A stretch of DNA of 64,000 nucleotides from G963662675 sp963676845 (GCA_963676845.2 CAXXKK010000011.1:124001-188000); one strand, 5' to 3'; counted from the first letter of the stretch, positions 26,475-36,097 are shown. Notes: a model not told the origin generated them from the letters alone. Numbers and translations are program-made.

Positions 26475-27418
26475 TACATATCCCTTCTTGCAATATGACG
26501 GTTAAACAACTGTTTTAAGCGATAGGCAAGGAATTCATCTTTCACAATTTTCGATGCCGGTATTCCCCGGTCATTCTCCAGGGCAAGGCGCTGAAAATGT
26601 TTTTTTAAGTTCTCTTTTTTTAACCCTGCGGTTCCAAAGCTAAGATCAAATAGTCCCTCCTTCATACAAGTTTTAAAAACAGAATCGGGCACGCCCACAT
26701 CGGTAAACGGAAACGCAAATGCTTTTATAGATGGTCCTATATTCTGATTTAACCAACTCATGCTTTCCCTGATTTCTTCAATCTGGTTTTCCTCATCCAG
26801 CAACCAAAACTCCGGATGATCCATGCTGTGCGCCCCAATGGTAAAGCCATCATCCTGTAACTTTTGAATTTGTTTCAAGCTCATATATGGTTTTTCCTTT
26901 TCAAGGAATTCGTTCCAGTCAATCCCCAAATCATGAGCCGTTTCATCCAGAGAAGGAATGTCGGCATAGGTTTTTTGTAAATTAATCTCGATATTCTTCT
27001 CCTTCATCAACTTAATGATAACCGAAGCTTTATAGCGATGAAACAGTTCCCGATTATCCACAAACAAGGGATTGATGAAAAAGGTAGCCGGAATACTTTT
27101 CTTTTTTAAAATCGGGGCAATGATGTCGTAACATTGGGTAAGTCCGTCATCAAAGCTTAGGTGAAAAGTTCCGGAAAGATTGTTCCCTTCAAACAATTCA
27201 TCTAATCCAATTGGACGAAAATTAGCCAACAAAAAGTCAAGATCTTTCTCAAACTGCTCAATAGTCGGGTAATTGTAGTTATGTCTGAAAGGCAATTCCA
27301 CATCACTTACCACGTGATAGAAAGGAAGCAAAACAGGAAGGTTTTTCCCAGCCTTCAGAAAATCCAAAGGGAGCAAGGAAGCTCCTGCAGAAACTATATG
27401 ATCTGAAAAAGAACTCAT
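26474..27418 (-). CDS. Polysaccharide deacetylase (NodB domain)
   Basis: The 314-residue protein has the NodB homology domain of carbohydrate esterase family 4: motif 1 LSFDDG (FHLSFDDGLTQCYD) with the catalytic Asp pair, and motif 2 HSMDHPE (H-x3-H), followed by SIKAFAFPFTD. These enzymes remove acetyl groups from amino-sugar polymers in a metal-dependent way. No signal peptide is visible, so it may act on a cytoplasmic precursor. It overlaps the FemAB-like gene by 4 bp (ATGA) and the GNAT gene by one base. Confidence 0.88.
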   Translation of the reverse strand: MSSFSDHIVSAGASLLPLDFLKAGKNLPVLLPFYHVVSDVELPFRHNYNYPTIEQFEKDLDFLLANFRPIGLDELFEGNNLSGTFHLSFDDGLTQCYDIIAPILKKKSIPATFFINPLFVDNRELFHRYKASVIIKLMKEKNIEINLQKTYADIPSLDETAHDLGIDWNEFLEKEKPYMSLKQIQKLQDDGFTIGAHSMDHPEFWLLDEENQIEEIRESMSWLNQNIGPSIKAFAFPFTDVGVPDSVFKTCMKEGLFDLSFGTAGLKKENLKKHFQRLALENDRGIPASKIVKDEFLAYRLKQLFNRHIARRDM

Positions 27419-28323
27419 TTTTTAACCCATTTTATATAGGCCGGAAGATTGTTCCAGCTCAAACGATAATAGATCTCGGGAGCAGCCCCAAAACCTTCAT
27501 ACAGCCGGGCAACACCGGGTATCATTGATCCTTCAAAGTCCAGAAAATAATCTTTCCCGGCATGCTCATGTATAAACTTATCAATCAGGAAGTACATAGC
27601 ATTTAAAGACTTTCCCTTTTCATTTGTTGCTGCATTTAAATAAGTTACCCGTCTTTTGTAACGCACAAAAAGCACTGCAGCACACAGCGAATTCTCTTCG
27701 TCGTACACTCCGTAAATTTGCCCGATACTTCTTGAAACCGTGAATGCCAACAAGTTGCGAAGCCTCTCCCAGCTATACTTATCCAGTTTTATAATGCTGT
27801 TTTCCTTTTTAAACTGAAGGTAATCCAGTATTGAAATACCTGTTACCATACTTAACTTATTCTTTGATGCCTTTTTAAGTTTACGCCGGGTATGTTTTGA
27901 ATAGTTCTCCGTCAACTTTAGATAAGGATCATTCAACCAAAGCAAATAATTCTTTCGGGCTTCTTTTTGCATGCTGTTCAAAGGAAGAGCCATTGCATTT
28001 AGGTTAATCTCCGCAAAAGAAAATCGTTTCACCAGCTCATCATAAAACAATTGCATAATATCTGTTGTAGGTGCCGGAAATATTCCCAGCTGCTGACAAA
28101 AAAACGGCTGATATAAATAGGTTACCCTAAATTTTCGCCGGTATGTTATGGGCATCACATAACGATAATCACCCAAAACCAACGCATCCCAGGTTCCTGC
28201 GACCTTATCGAGATACCACGATTGAGCATAGACCAGCGCATTGGGGGCATTGTTCATGCACAAATCCCATTTGTCGGTATCAACTTCTTCGTAAGGTATG
28301 TATTGTAATTTATCTTGATTCAT
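27415..28323 (-). CDS. FemAB/GNAT-like acyltransferase
   Basis: The 302-residue protein has the FemABX-like arrangement of two GNAT halves. An N-terminal half carries VYAQSWYLDKVAGTWDALV and basic strands. A YSKHTRRKLKKASKN segment is typical of these families. The C-terminal half has GQIYGVYDEENSLCAAVLFV and NAMYFLIDKFIHEHAGKDYFLDFEGS. Relatives transfer aminoacyl or acyl groups to cell-wall or glycan acceptors. It overlaps the upstream deacetylase by 14 bp and the downstream one by 4 bp. Confidence 0.72.
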   Translation of the reverse strand: MNQDKLQYIPYEEVDTDKWDLCMNNAPNALVYAQSWYLDKVAGTWDALVLGDYRYVMPITYRRKFRVTYLYQPFFCQQLGIFPAPTTDIMQLFYDELVKRFSFAEINLNAMALPLNSMQKEARKNYLLWLNDPYLKLTENYSKHTRRKLKKASKNKLSMVTGISILDYLQFKKENSIIKLDKYSWERLRNLLAFTVSRSIGQIYGVYDEENSLCAAVLFVRYKRRVTYLNAATNEKGKSLNAMYFLIDKFIHEHAGKDYFLDFEGSMIPGVARLYEGFGAAPEIYYRLSWNNLPAYIKWVKK

Positions 28324-29635
28324 TTTGAAAACTCACTGCCAGTTTGGTTGTTTCCTCAAACACCTGTCTCCATCCGTCCCATTCTCCCTGGTTTCCTAGA
28401 CTTTCGTTGTGCCATAAACTTATAAAAGTTCCTCCACTCTTCTTAATCTTAAGCATTATATTTCTGATTTCCTCCAGAGCTTCCTCAGGATTCAGATTCA
28501 ATTTATCCCTAAGAACAACATCCATAGTTTGAAACGGGAAAACCAAAAGCGGTGTTTTTTCTTCCATTTTTAAGTCGTAAAAAAAGAAAGGACTTGCAAT
28601 TCCTGCACGAAAGCCAATATTATCAGCATAACCCATCGTAAAATCATTTTTGATTCCCGCTCTCGTTAAACGGATATAAGATTCGGGCAACTCTAATTTC
28701 AGGTAATGCTGACGGCTATCCAAAACTGGCTTACCAATAATTTCATGCAAAAGGTCTATCTCTCGCCTCAACAATTTTTCATTTTTATCCGACCCATAGG
28801 AAGGATGAATACCAACATTAAACTTCGCGGATAGCTTTTGAATCAGTTTCTGCAGTTTTTTGTTTGATGGAGGAATATTTCGGTCGTACATCCCGGGGTT
28901 TCCCAACAGAAAGAAAAATTGCAGATAATCTTCCATCCCTTTATAGGCTTTCTGTATATAATCATATGAATCGTATGGGTCTTCAGCTTTCCCGGACAAT
29001 ACACGGTATCGATTATTTATAGAGGATGAATCCCCTTTTAGCATATTCTTTACTGTAGCTCCGGCAATTCGCTTCAGACTTTTATTCTTAAAAGCCCATG
29101 CATTATCAATATCAATGGTTGTCAGAAAGTCAAAATAGGGAGGTGTAGGCTGAAAGCCGGGAGACACTTCTTTAATTTTCCAGGCAAGCATTTGTGCCCA
29201 TTGGTTTACAACCGGCTCCTGTAAAGCATTGTTACGGCTTAGCACAGAATGGCGTGACTGGTACCGATAATGTTTATCCAACTGCTTTTCCAGATATTCT
29301 TCGTAACGACTAACCAAAAAGAACCCCGCGGCAAAAGGATCAAAAGGGAGGAAAGAATCGGATGAACTTTCCAGGAAACAAAGTTGATCACCACAAGGAA
29401 TAGCCGTTAGGTTCTGGTATTGAATCCCACTTTGGAAAAGCAAATCATGAGGCCTTAACACCAAATCTGCAGATTTGATATCAAGCTTTGAATAATTCAA
29501 TTTTATGCCATCAAACTGCTCAAACAAATCAATGTTATCGGTAAAACCTACAGGCACTTGCAGTAATTCTTCAAAATAAAGTTTGAAGATGTATTGCAGT
29601 CGACTGGTAATAGTATGGGCAAAAACGGTTATCAT
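28310..29635 (-). CDS. Polysaccharide deacetylase family protein with long N-terminal domain
   Basis: The 441-residue protein has a non-catalytic N-terminal domain of about 165 residues (FAHTITSRLQYIFKLYFEELL...FDPFAAGFFLVSRYEEYL), of the DUF7033 type as I remember it. A NodB-like domain follows: TTIDIDNAWAF carries the motif-1 Asp, GIHPSYGSDKNEKLL the motif-2 His. The motif-2 form (HPSYGS) differs from the classic HSxxHP, so the substrate may differ from that of the second deacetylase. It is the first of the four envelope genes, six bases after radC. Confidence 0.8.
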   Translation of the reverse strand: MITVFAHTITSRLQYIFKLYFEELLQVPVGFTDNIDLFEQFDGIKLNYSKLDIKSADLVLRPHDLLFQSGIQYQNLTAIPCGDQLCFLESSSDSFLPFDPFAAGFFLVSRYEEYLEKQLDKHYRYQSRHSVLSRNNALQEPVVNQWAQMLAWKIKEVSPGFQPTPPYFDFLTTIDIDNAWAFKNKSLKRIAGATVKNMLKGDSSSINNRYRVLSGKAEDPYDSYDYIQKAYKGMEDYLQFFFLLGNPGMYDRNIPPSNKKLQKLIQKLSAKFNVGIHPSYGSDKNEKLLRREIDLLHEIIGKPVLDSRQHYLKLELPESYIRLTRAGIKNDFTMGYADNIGFRAGIASPFFFYDLKMEEKTPLLVFPFQTMDVVLRDKLNLNPEEALEEIRNIMLKIKKSGGTFISLWHNESLGNQGEWDGWRQVFEETTKLAVSFQNESR

Positions 29636-29641
29636 ATTAAA

Positions 29642-30337
29642 TCAGATCATACCTTCATCGGCAAAGCTAAGATACTGATCATGGGCGATAATAACATGGT
29701 CGAGAACCGTAATTTCTAACAGTTTTCCTGCATCTTTTATCTTTTGGGTGATTTTTTTGTCGGCCTCACTGGGTAATTTATTGCCTGAAGGATGATTATG
29801 ACAAAGAATCATGGCACTGGCCAGTTTCTCAATTGCTGTCTTTAAAATGATGCGAACATCTATCACCGTACCCGAAAGTCCACCCTGGCTCACCATAAAT
29901 TTATCAATAGCCTTATTGGATCTGTTCAAGAGCAAAACCCAAAACTCTTCGTGATTTAAATCTTCCAGCAAAGGACGGAAAACAGAAGCAACATCCTCAC
30001 TTTGAGTAATACCTATTCGTTCGGTTGCCAACTGCTCCTTTCTTCTTCTACCCAACTCCAATGCAGCAATGATATTAATGGCTTTAGCCTCCCCAATACC
30101 CTTAAACTTTAGCAAATCTGAAACCTGCTGTTTTCCCAGGTTATTCAGGTTGTTTTCAGATGATGCTAATATTCGTCGGGATAACTCAACAGCAGATTCC
30201 TCTGCATTCCCGGAACCAATTAATATCGCCAGCAACTCTGCATCAGAAAGGGAACGATTTCCCTTAAGTAATAGTTTTTCGCGTGGACGATCTTCTACAG
30301 CCCAATCTTTTATACTTAGCTTTTCGTACATATTCAA
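29642..30337 (-). CDS. radC: RadC/JAB-domain DNA repair protein
   Basis: The 231-residue protein has an N-terminal helix-hairpin-helix region (LLKFKGIGEAKAINIIAALELGRR) and a C-terminal MPN/JAMM domain with the metal motif HNHPSG (ILCHNHPSGNKLPSEAD) and the upstream glutamate in EEFWVLLLN. Biochemical function is unsettled despite the name. It lies six bases upstream of the first polysaccharide deacetylase, so the five genes could share a transcript. Confidence 0.93.
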   Translation of the reverse strand: MNMYEKLSIKDWAVEDRPREKLLLKGNRSLSDAELLAILIGSGNAEESAVELSRRILASSENNLNNLGKQQVSDLLKFKGIGEAKAINIIAALELGRRRKEQLATERIGITQSEDVASVFRPLLEDLNHEEFWVLLLNRSNKAIDKFMVSQGGLSGTVIDVRIILKTAIEKLASAMILCHNHPSGNKLPSEADKKITQKIKDAGKLLEITVLDHVIIAHDQYLSFADEGMI

Positions 30338-30496
30338 ATTTTAAATTAAAGCTAAGTTATGAAAAATAAATAATGATTAAATTCCTTAATGAATCAATTT
30401 TAAGTTCCCTCAATAAACCAGAGTTTCTAAATTCTATAGGAGATTCTTAATTAATTCCAACCAAATAGAATGACAGTTTTTTAACTTTTAAAGAAC

Positions 30497-31720
30497 TTAT
30501 TCATGACTATTAAAATCATATGAATAAAAAAGATCATGCTCCTGGTCAAACACTTTTAAATCATCAACCTGCCCAGTACCAAAGAAATAATAGATAATAC
30601 CAATTAAATTACCAAGAGGCTTCTCATAACTCTGTTCATAAATTAACTGATCATCGAGATATAAATTGAATTCATTATTCTCGGTTACAACTTCAATATT
30701 AAGCCAATTTGACATTTCAACGGAAAGTGGGGATAGATCAGTATCTTGTCCGCTCAGCACTTTTTCTGAGACCTGTAAACCTGCAAAACTCTGGCAATTT
30801 AACTGAGTGAAATTAAATTCAATAATACCTGAATCACCTATCAATTGAATTCCTGTATCATAACACATCATAGTGCCAGTAGAGGCATTGTTTAACACAC
30901 TGGTTTCCAAACTCAAGCTATCAAGGCTTTTATTGAAGGGAGAATATAAACGATAGGAAGTATAATAACGATCTTTCAGAACTACTCCTTCCTCATTCAA
31001 AAGAGGATCAGGATCAGCATAAAAAACATCATCATGACGATAAAAGTCCTGGTTAAGAAAGGGAACATATAAAGAATCAGCACGATTAGGATAATAGCCT
31101 CCTTCCCAATCTGAAGAATAGGCTAATATTTTTGATTTGTCCAACACTTTTGAACGAGTGTATAATATGACATCATAAACTCCCGGAGAAGTATAAGAAA
31201 AGTTGATCATACTGTTATCGGGTGAAAGATAAACTTCATTCCAAAAAGAAGTATGAACAAACACACTATCTTTGATATCGCTAACATCATAATTAAACCT
31301 GGCAGTAAAAGGTGATAATTGAACAGGGTTGTTACATATAAATATAAATTCAGGAGTTTTTTGCCTCTTGAGATACACAAGAACTGAGATAGTTAAAAGA
31401 ATAACCGCAATTATTGCTATCAACCATGTTTTCGTCAATTTGTGTTTACTAACTTCTTTCAATGGAGAAGAAGGCTGTATGCTTTCAACAAATTTGATCA
31501 ATGTTATTTTTGTATATGCCTGCGGTTGGTAATTTTTAGTAGAAACCTTTCTTTTGCCAAAAATGCGCTTAAGGGTTTCTTCGCTTATTGTGTTGCCAGT
31601 GGCTTCTTTTATTGCCTTTTTAAGTTCCTTAAAATGATAATTTGTCCAGTCAACAGATGGACCCCAATTGAATTTCTCTTCAATTATTTGTTTTATTCTA
31701 TTTAGTTCAAACTCTTTCAC
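30497..31720 (-). CDS. Transmembrane protein with DNA-binding-like N-terminus and extracellular beta domains
   Basis: The 407-residue protein has a cytoplasmic N-terminus (1-95) with a helical HTH-like pattern: HFKELKKAIKEATGNTIS then EETLKRIFGKRKVS and YTKITLIKFVES. One transmembrane helix lies at about 97-114 (WLIAIIAVILLTISVLVYL). The outside part begins with a PKD/Ig-like domain (NPVQLSPFTARFNYDV) and ends with a concanavalin-like sandwich (WLNIEVVTENNEFNLYLDDQLIYEQ). The topology suggests a membrane-anchored one-component sensor; this is inference. Confidence 0.68.
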   Translation of the reverse strand: MKEFELNRIKQIIEEKFNWGPSVDWTNYHFKELKKAIKEATGNTISEETLKRIFGKRKVSTKNYQPQAYTKITLIKFVESIQPSSPLKEVSKHKLTKTWLIAIIAVILLTISVLVYLKRQKTPEFIFICNNPVQLSPFTARFNYDVSDIKDSVFVHTSFWNEVYLSPDNSMINFSYTSPGVYDVILYTRSKVLDKSKILAYSSDWEGGYYPNRADSLYVPFLNQDFYRHDDVFYADPDPLLNEEGVVLKDRYYTSYRLYSPFNKSLDSLSLETSVLNNASTGTMMCYDTGIQLIGDSGIIEFNFTQLNCQSFAGLQVSEKVLSGQDTDLSPLSVEMSNWLNIEVVTENNEFNLYLDDQLIYEQSYEKPLGNLIGIIYYFFGTGQVDDLKVFDQEHDLFYSYDFNSHE

Positions 31721-31937
31721 CTTTTAAGGAATCATCATGTATTTAGGCATTTATACGACTTGACCAAAAATGCGCAAGTTTGTATATACTTCTGCTTTCT
31801 CCAAAAATATATAAAAACAATTACATCGGTTAAGTTTGAAAGAGACATTACTAAAAAACTCAAAAGATTATAACCAAACTTACTAAAGCAATTCTCACTT
31901 TTCTAATTAAACCAATTATTTAAAATCGAATAATAAA

Positions 31938-33098
31938 ATGAATAGAAAATTACGAATGGGAATGGTGGGTGGAGGGAACGATGCTTTCATTGGTTCCGTT
32001 CACCGTAGAGCAGCTTTTTTAGATGGGCAGATAGATCTAGTTTGTGGTTGTTTTAGTGTAAATCCTCAAATATCTCAATCCTCAGGGAAATCATATTTTC
32101 TGCCTGAATCCCGGATTTATAATACATACCAGGAAATGTTTGCAAAAGAAGCCAAACTTCCCGAAGAAGAACGAATGGACTTTGTAACAATTGTTACTCC
32201 TAATTTTTTGCATTTCGATCCGGCCATGATGGCACTGGAGTACGGATTTAATGTCGTGATAGATAAACCCATCACCTTTACTTTGGATGAAGCGATTCAG
32301 CTACAATCAAAATTGGAAGAAACAGGCTTATTACTCGCACTTACTCATACTTATTCGGGCTATCCTGCAGTTAAACAAGCAAAACAGATGATCGCGAATA
32401 GCCAGTTGGGGAAAATTCGGAAAGTTATTGTGGAATATTCTCAAGGATGGTTATCCGAAAAAGTTGAATCAAGTGGAAATACTCAGGCTTCCTGGAGGAC
32501 AGATCCCAAACGATCAGGAAAAGCAGGTGCAATGGGAGATATTGGAACTCATGCACATCAACTCGCAGAATATATAACCGGCTTAAAAGTAACGGAACTT
32601 TGCGCTGAATTAAATGTGTTTGTTCCCGGACGTTTGCTTGATGATGACGGTGCTGTTTTGCTTCGTTTTGAGGAAGGTGTTCGTGGTGTTTTAATGGCTA
32701 GCCAAGTTGCAACAGGAGAGGAAAATGATCTTAAAATAAGAGTTTATGGAGAACTTGGCGGACTTGAGTGGTCACAAATGAACCCCAATTCTTTAATCTT
32801 AAAATGGTTGAAAAAGCCGGTAGAGATTTATCAAACAGGTTCGGGCTTCTCTGAAACATTATCAATGGCTAATACACGTATTACTGCAGGTCACCCCGAA
32901 GGTTTTTTTGAAGCTTTTGCGAATATTTACCGAAACTTCTCCTTTCACTTACGTGCAACAATAAATGGGGAAACCCCGAAAGAAGAATGGCTTGATTATC
33001 CCGGTATCAAAGATGGAATTCGGGGCATGCAGTTTATTGATTCTGTTGTTGAGTCCGGAAATAATGAAACTGAAAAATGGGTGAGTTTTTCAAAATAA
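31938..33098 (+). CDS. Gfo/Idh/MocA-family NAD(P)-dependent oxidoreductase
   Basis: The 386-residue protein has an N-terminal Rossmann fold with GMVGGGNDAFIGSVHRRA and VTIVTPNFLHFDPA, and the family's lysine-proline motif as DKP (NVVIDKPITFT). The C-terminal catalytic domain has GAMGDIGTHAHQLAEYITG, where the Asp/His positions match family catalytic residues. Members oxidise or reduce sugars and inositols; the substrate is not determinable here. It is a single gene followed after about 80 bases by a secreted TolB-like gene. Confidence 0.9.
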   Translation: MNRKLRMGMVGGGNDAFIGSVHRRAAFLDGQIDLVCGCFSVNPQISQSSGKSYFLPESRIYNTYQEMFAKEAKLPEEERMDFVTIVTPNFLHFDPAMMALEYGFNVVIDKPITFTLDEAIQLQSKLEETGLLLALTHTYSGYPAVKQAKQMIANSQLGKIRKVIVEYSQGWLSEKVESSGNTQASWRTDPKRSGKAGAMGDIGTHAHQLAEYITGLKVTELCAELNVFVPGRLLDDDGAVLLRFEEGVRGVLMASQVATGEENDLKIRVYGELGGLEWSQMNPNSLILKWLKKPVEIYQTGSGFSETLSMANTRITAGHPEGFFEAFANIYRNFSFHLRATINGETPKEEWLDYPGIKDGIRGMQFIDSVVESGNNETEKWVSFSK

Positions 33099-33179
33099 AC
33101 CACCGTGAATGCATGATTAACTAATTATCACTATATTAAGAATCCAACTTGTAACGTAGAACCAATTAAAACCTTTAGA

Positions 33180-34475
33180 ATGAAAAAATATTTTTTAATC
33201 ATTAGTTTGTCATTTTTTGTGATAAACGTATTTGGACAAGCAGCCAATGATTCACTTGCAATTATTCAACTTTTAGAAAAAGAGTCATTAAGCTGGAGAA
33301 TGGGTGACATGGAAACTCACGCAGAATGTTGGCAGGAACGTCCATATAACCGAATTTGGGTAACTCAGGGAAATGGGAATACATTGGACATACCAGCTTC
33401 TGTTTTTACTAATCCTTCTTCGGAAATTTCCGGGAATGGCGGATTGGCTGTGTTGTCAAATATTAAAATGAATATTTTCAATGGCAATGCCTGGGTTAAT
33501 CACGATGAAGTTTCGATTGGTGTTGATGGAAAGCCAAGTTATTCTCACGAAATGCGTTTCCTGGAGAAAGTGGGCTCAGAATGGAAGTTTATCGGTCAAT
33601 CCATGTACAATTACACTCCTGTAGAAACGGGAAGTGACACCACAAGCTACATTCACGTAGTTGATATTGAAACAAATCGAATTGAAACGGTTTACACTAT
33701 AAACAAACATTTTGAGGCACCTAACTGGCATAAAGATGGCTATTTAATATTGAATAGCTATGGGAAGCTCTATTCTCTGGATTTACAAACAAAGGATGTT
33801 GAGCTAATAAATACCGGTCAGATAAATAGCTTAAATAATGATCATGGACTTTCACCGGATCATGAGTTTTTAGCTATGAGTAATTCTGAACGTGAGTCAG
33901 GTTCTTTTGGTTCTTCTATTTATGTTGTGCCTGTTACAGGTGGCGAACCCAGAAAGGTGACAACTGAGCAAATGTGTTTCTGGCACGGCTGGAGTCCCGA
34001 TGGAAACACCCTGGCTTACACGGGAATGATGAATGGCGATTTTGATATTTATACCATTGATGTTGAAGGTGGGCCAACGACACAGTTAACAAATACCGAA
34101 GGATTGGATGATGGCCCGGATTACTCTTACGATGGTAAATACATATACATTAATTCGTATCGAACAGGTCATATGCAAATCTGGAGAATGGAAGCAGACG
34201 GTTCAAATCCGGAACAGTTGACCTTTGATGAACATTCTAATTGGTTTGCTCATCCGTCACCCGATAATAAGTGGATTGTTTACATCGCCTATATCGAAGA
34301 TCAGGAACAGAATCATTTATTTGGGAAGAAAGTAAAGCTTCGCTTAATGAATTTGGAAACCCGAGAAATTACGGATCTGACACCTGTGTTTTATGGCGGA
34401 CAAGGAACTATTAACGTACCCTCATGGAGCCCTGACAGTAAGAAAATAGCATTTGTTAGTTATTCAATAAAATAA
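33180..34475 (+). CDS. Secreted protein: SnoaL-like domain plus TolB-type beta propeller
   Basis: The 431-residue protein has a signal peptide (MKKYFLIISLSFFVINVFGQ). Residues about 22-150 form an NTF2/SnoaL-like domain (ESLSWRMGDMETHAECW...EWKFIGQSMYNYTP). The rest has TolB/WD40-like propeller blades: LSPDHEFLAMSNSE, WSPDGNTLAYTGMMNGDFDIYTID, YSYDGKYIYINSYRTGHMQIWRM, SPDNKWIVYIAY and WSPDSKKIAFVSYS. The D-G or D-N turns before each strand are clear. The fusion suggests a periplasmic binding role; no enzyme activity is evident. Confidence 0.82.
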   Translation: MKKYFLIISLSFFVINVFGQAANDSLAIIQLLEKESLSWRMGDMETHAECWQERPYNRIWVTQGNGNTLDIPASVFTNPSSEISGNGGLAVLSNIKMNIFNGNAWVNHDEVSIGVDGKPSYSHEMRFLEKVGSEWKFIGQSMYNYTPVETGSDTTSYIHVVDIETNRIETVYTINKHFEAPNWHKDGYLILNSYGKLYSLDLQTKDVELINTGQINSLNNDHGLSPDHEFLAMSNSERESGSFGSSIYVVPVTGGEPRKVTTEQMCFWHGWSPDGNTLAYTGMMNGDFDIYTIDVEGGPTTQLTNTEGLDDGPDYSYDGKYIYINSYRTGHMQIWRMEADGSNPEQLTFDEHSNWFAHPSPDNKWIVYIAYIEDQEQNHLFGKKVKLRLMNLETREITDLTPVFYGGQGTINVPSWSPDSKKIAFVSYSIK

Positions 34476-34520
34476 ACATCGTATTCATCAGTCCATATTT
34501 TCAATACTCTATAAACAAAA

Positions 34521-34549
34521 AAAAAGCCTCTTCTTTAGAAGAGGCTTTT
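34521..34549. terminator. Bidirectional terminator between the TolB-like gene and rpsT
   Basis: AAAAGCCTCTTCT and AGAAGAGGCTTTT form a perfect 13-bp stem with a two-base gap, A-rich on one side and T-rich on the other. It serves the convergent genes on both sides. Confidence 0.85.
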
Positions 34550-34570
34550 GCAGATATAATAAATAATTTC

Positions 34571-34822
34571 TTACAGCTTATTTACATGAGAAGCAATGCT
34601 TGCCTTTAAGTTTGCAGCTTTGTTTTTATGAATAACATTTTTTCTGGCTAACTTATCAATCATTGAAGTTACCTTTGGCAATTCAGCCACAGCTGCTTCT
34701 TTGTCAGTAGCACTACGCAAATCTTTTAATGCATTTCGCATTGTTTTTGCGTAATATTTATTTTCGACCTTTTTCTTAGCGTCTTGTCTGATTCTCTTTT
34801 TTGAAGATTGATGATTTGCCAT
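34571..34822 (-). CDS. rpsT: 30S ribosomal protein S20
   Basis: S20 binds 16S rRNA in the small subunit. The 83 residues are basic and helical, with the family start MANHQSSKKRIRQDAKKK and the C-terminal KLARKNVIHKNKAANLKASI. It lies 31 bases downstream of a tRNA-Glu gene on the same strand and probably shares its promoter. A terminator follows. Confidence 0.96.
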   Translation of the reverse strand: MANHQSSKKRIRQDAKKKVENKYYAKTMRNALKDLRSATDKEAAVAELPKVTSMIDKLARKNVIHKNKAANLKASIASHVNKL

Positions 34823-34853
34823 TATATTATTTTCTTCAGTTTTTTAATTAAAG

Positions 34854-34925
34854 TAGCCCGTAGGGGATTCGAACCCCTGCTACCAGGATGAAAACCTGGC
34901 GTCCTAACCCCTAGACGAACGGGCC
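34854..34925 (-). tRNA. tRNA-Glu (anticodon TTC)
   Basis: The 72-nt cloverleaf on the minus strand has acceptor GGCCCGT pairing with ACGGGCT (first pair G-U), anticodon stem CCAGG/CCTGG, and loop TTTTCAT giving anticodon TTC. The T arm has GGGGTTCGAATCCCC, and the discriminator is A. CCA is not encoded. It precedes rpsT. Confidence 0.96.
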
Positions 34926-34953
34926 ATCATGTCTTTCCCTGAATTTGGGACTG

Positions 34954-34984
34954 CAAAAATAAATCATTTTTCTTAGCCTCCAAA
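34954..34984 (-). promoter_or_regulatory. Consensus promoter of tRNA-Glu and rpsT
   Basis: Read on the minus strand: TTTG at 34984-34981, exactly 19 bases, then TATTTTTG at 34961-34954. The predicted start is about 20 bases before the mature tRNA. Confidence 0.85.
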
Positions 34985-35103
34985 TATTTTCTCAGGAATT
35001 TTCTCTAAAATCTAATCAAGCTTCTTTTAGCATGATCATTTTTGATTTCAGCGATGCAAAGAAATACAAGTTTTTTAAATTCTCAAATAAAAAAATGAAA
35101 AAT

Positions 35104-36045
35104 TTATCGCCATTCTACAATTGTACCTCTTTCCTTGTTTAAAAGGTTCTTTGGCATGGCATTATAAATCTCCTTCCAAAGAAGTTCAATCAGCTTATTC
35201 TTAGCATAGTGACGAGAATAAACCAAGCTAACTTCACGCAAAGGAGTCATATCATCAAAGGAACGCACATGCATAGACCTTTCTTTCGACATATCAACTG
35301 CAGCAAGTTCGGGGATTAGTGTTATTCCTCCTTCTTTGTCAATGATATTCATCAAGGTTTCCAAAGAACCTGCCTCAAAGTGGAACGGCAACTCCTGGTT
35401 CCCTCCCCCCTGGAATGAGCACAGATTAATTACCTGATGTCTAAAACAGTGACCATCACTTAACAACCAGATTTCTGGTACAGCAATATCTTCAACGACA
35501 ACTTCCTGCTTATCATGTAGCGGATGTTCATCATGAACATACAACATCATCTCTTCATAAAAAATAGGCTTTTCGTTAATACGATCTTCATTAAGAGGAG
35601 TCACAAGAATACCCACATCCAGTAAATCGCGATGCAGATGATCAATGATATTATTCGTAGTTAATTCTTCAACCGTAATTAAAATATTTGGATACTTCCT
35701 TTTATAGTTCCCAATAAAAAGAGGCAATAAATAAGGAGCAAGCGTAGGAATTATTCCAATTTTCAACTCACCTGAAATCAAATTTTTATGGTCTTTTACG
35801 ATATCATTTATTTTTTCGGATCCCTGAAGGACTATGCGTGCCTGTTCGATGATTCGCTTGCCAACATCTGTAGGAATCAGAGGCTGTTTACTGCGATCAA
35901 AAATAACGACCTCCAGATCTTCCTCTAATTTTTTGATTTGCATACTAAGGGTTGGCTGAGTGATAAAGCAATTTTCTGCTGCTTTTCCAAAATGCCTATA
36001 AGTATCAACAGCGACAATGTACTCAAGTTGGGTAAGCGTTATCAT
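35104..36045 (-). CDS. oxyR: Hydrogen peroxide-sensing LysR-type regulator OxyR
   Basis: The 313-residue LysR-type protein has an N-terminal winged helix (ITLTQLEYIVAVDTYRHFGKAAENCFITQPTLSMQIKKLE) and a C-terminal effector domain. The redox pair of OxyR is conserved: DGHCFRHQVINLC, two cysteines eight residues apart within the GHC motif. Oxidation to a disulphide would switch on peroxide-defence genes. No divergent catalase or peroxiredoxin gene lies beside it here. The start MITLTQLEYI is typical. Confidence 0.92.
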   Translation of the reverse strand: MITLTQLEYIVAVDTYRHFGKAAENCFITQPTLSMQIKKLEEDLEVVIFDRSKQPLIPTDVGKRIIEQARIVLQGSEKINDIVKDHKNLISGELKIGIIPTLAPYLLPLFIGNYKRKYPNILITVEELTTNNIIDHLHRDLLDVGILVTPLNEDRINEKPIFYEEMMLYVHDEHPLHDKQEVVVEDIAVPEIWLLSDGHCFRHQVINLCSFQGGGNQELPFHFEAGSLETLMNIIDKEGGITLIPELAAVDMSKERSMHVRSFDDMTPLREVSLVYSRHYAKNKLIELLWKEIYNAMPKNLLNKERGTIVEWR

Positions 36046-36097
36046 GGTTTTTTAATGTGATTTTGACTAAAGATAGAAAAAACCCATGATGCTCAAC

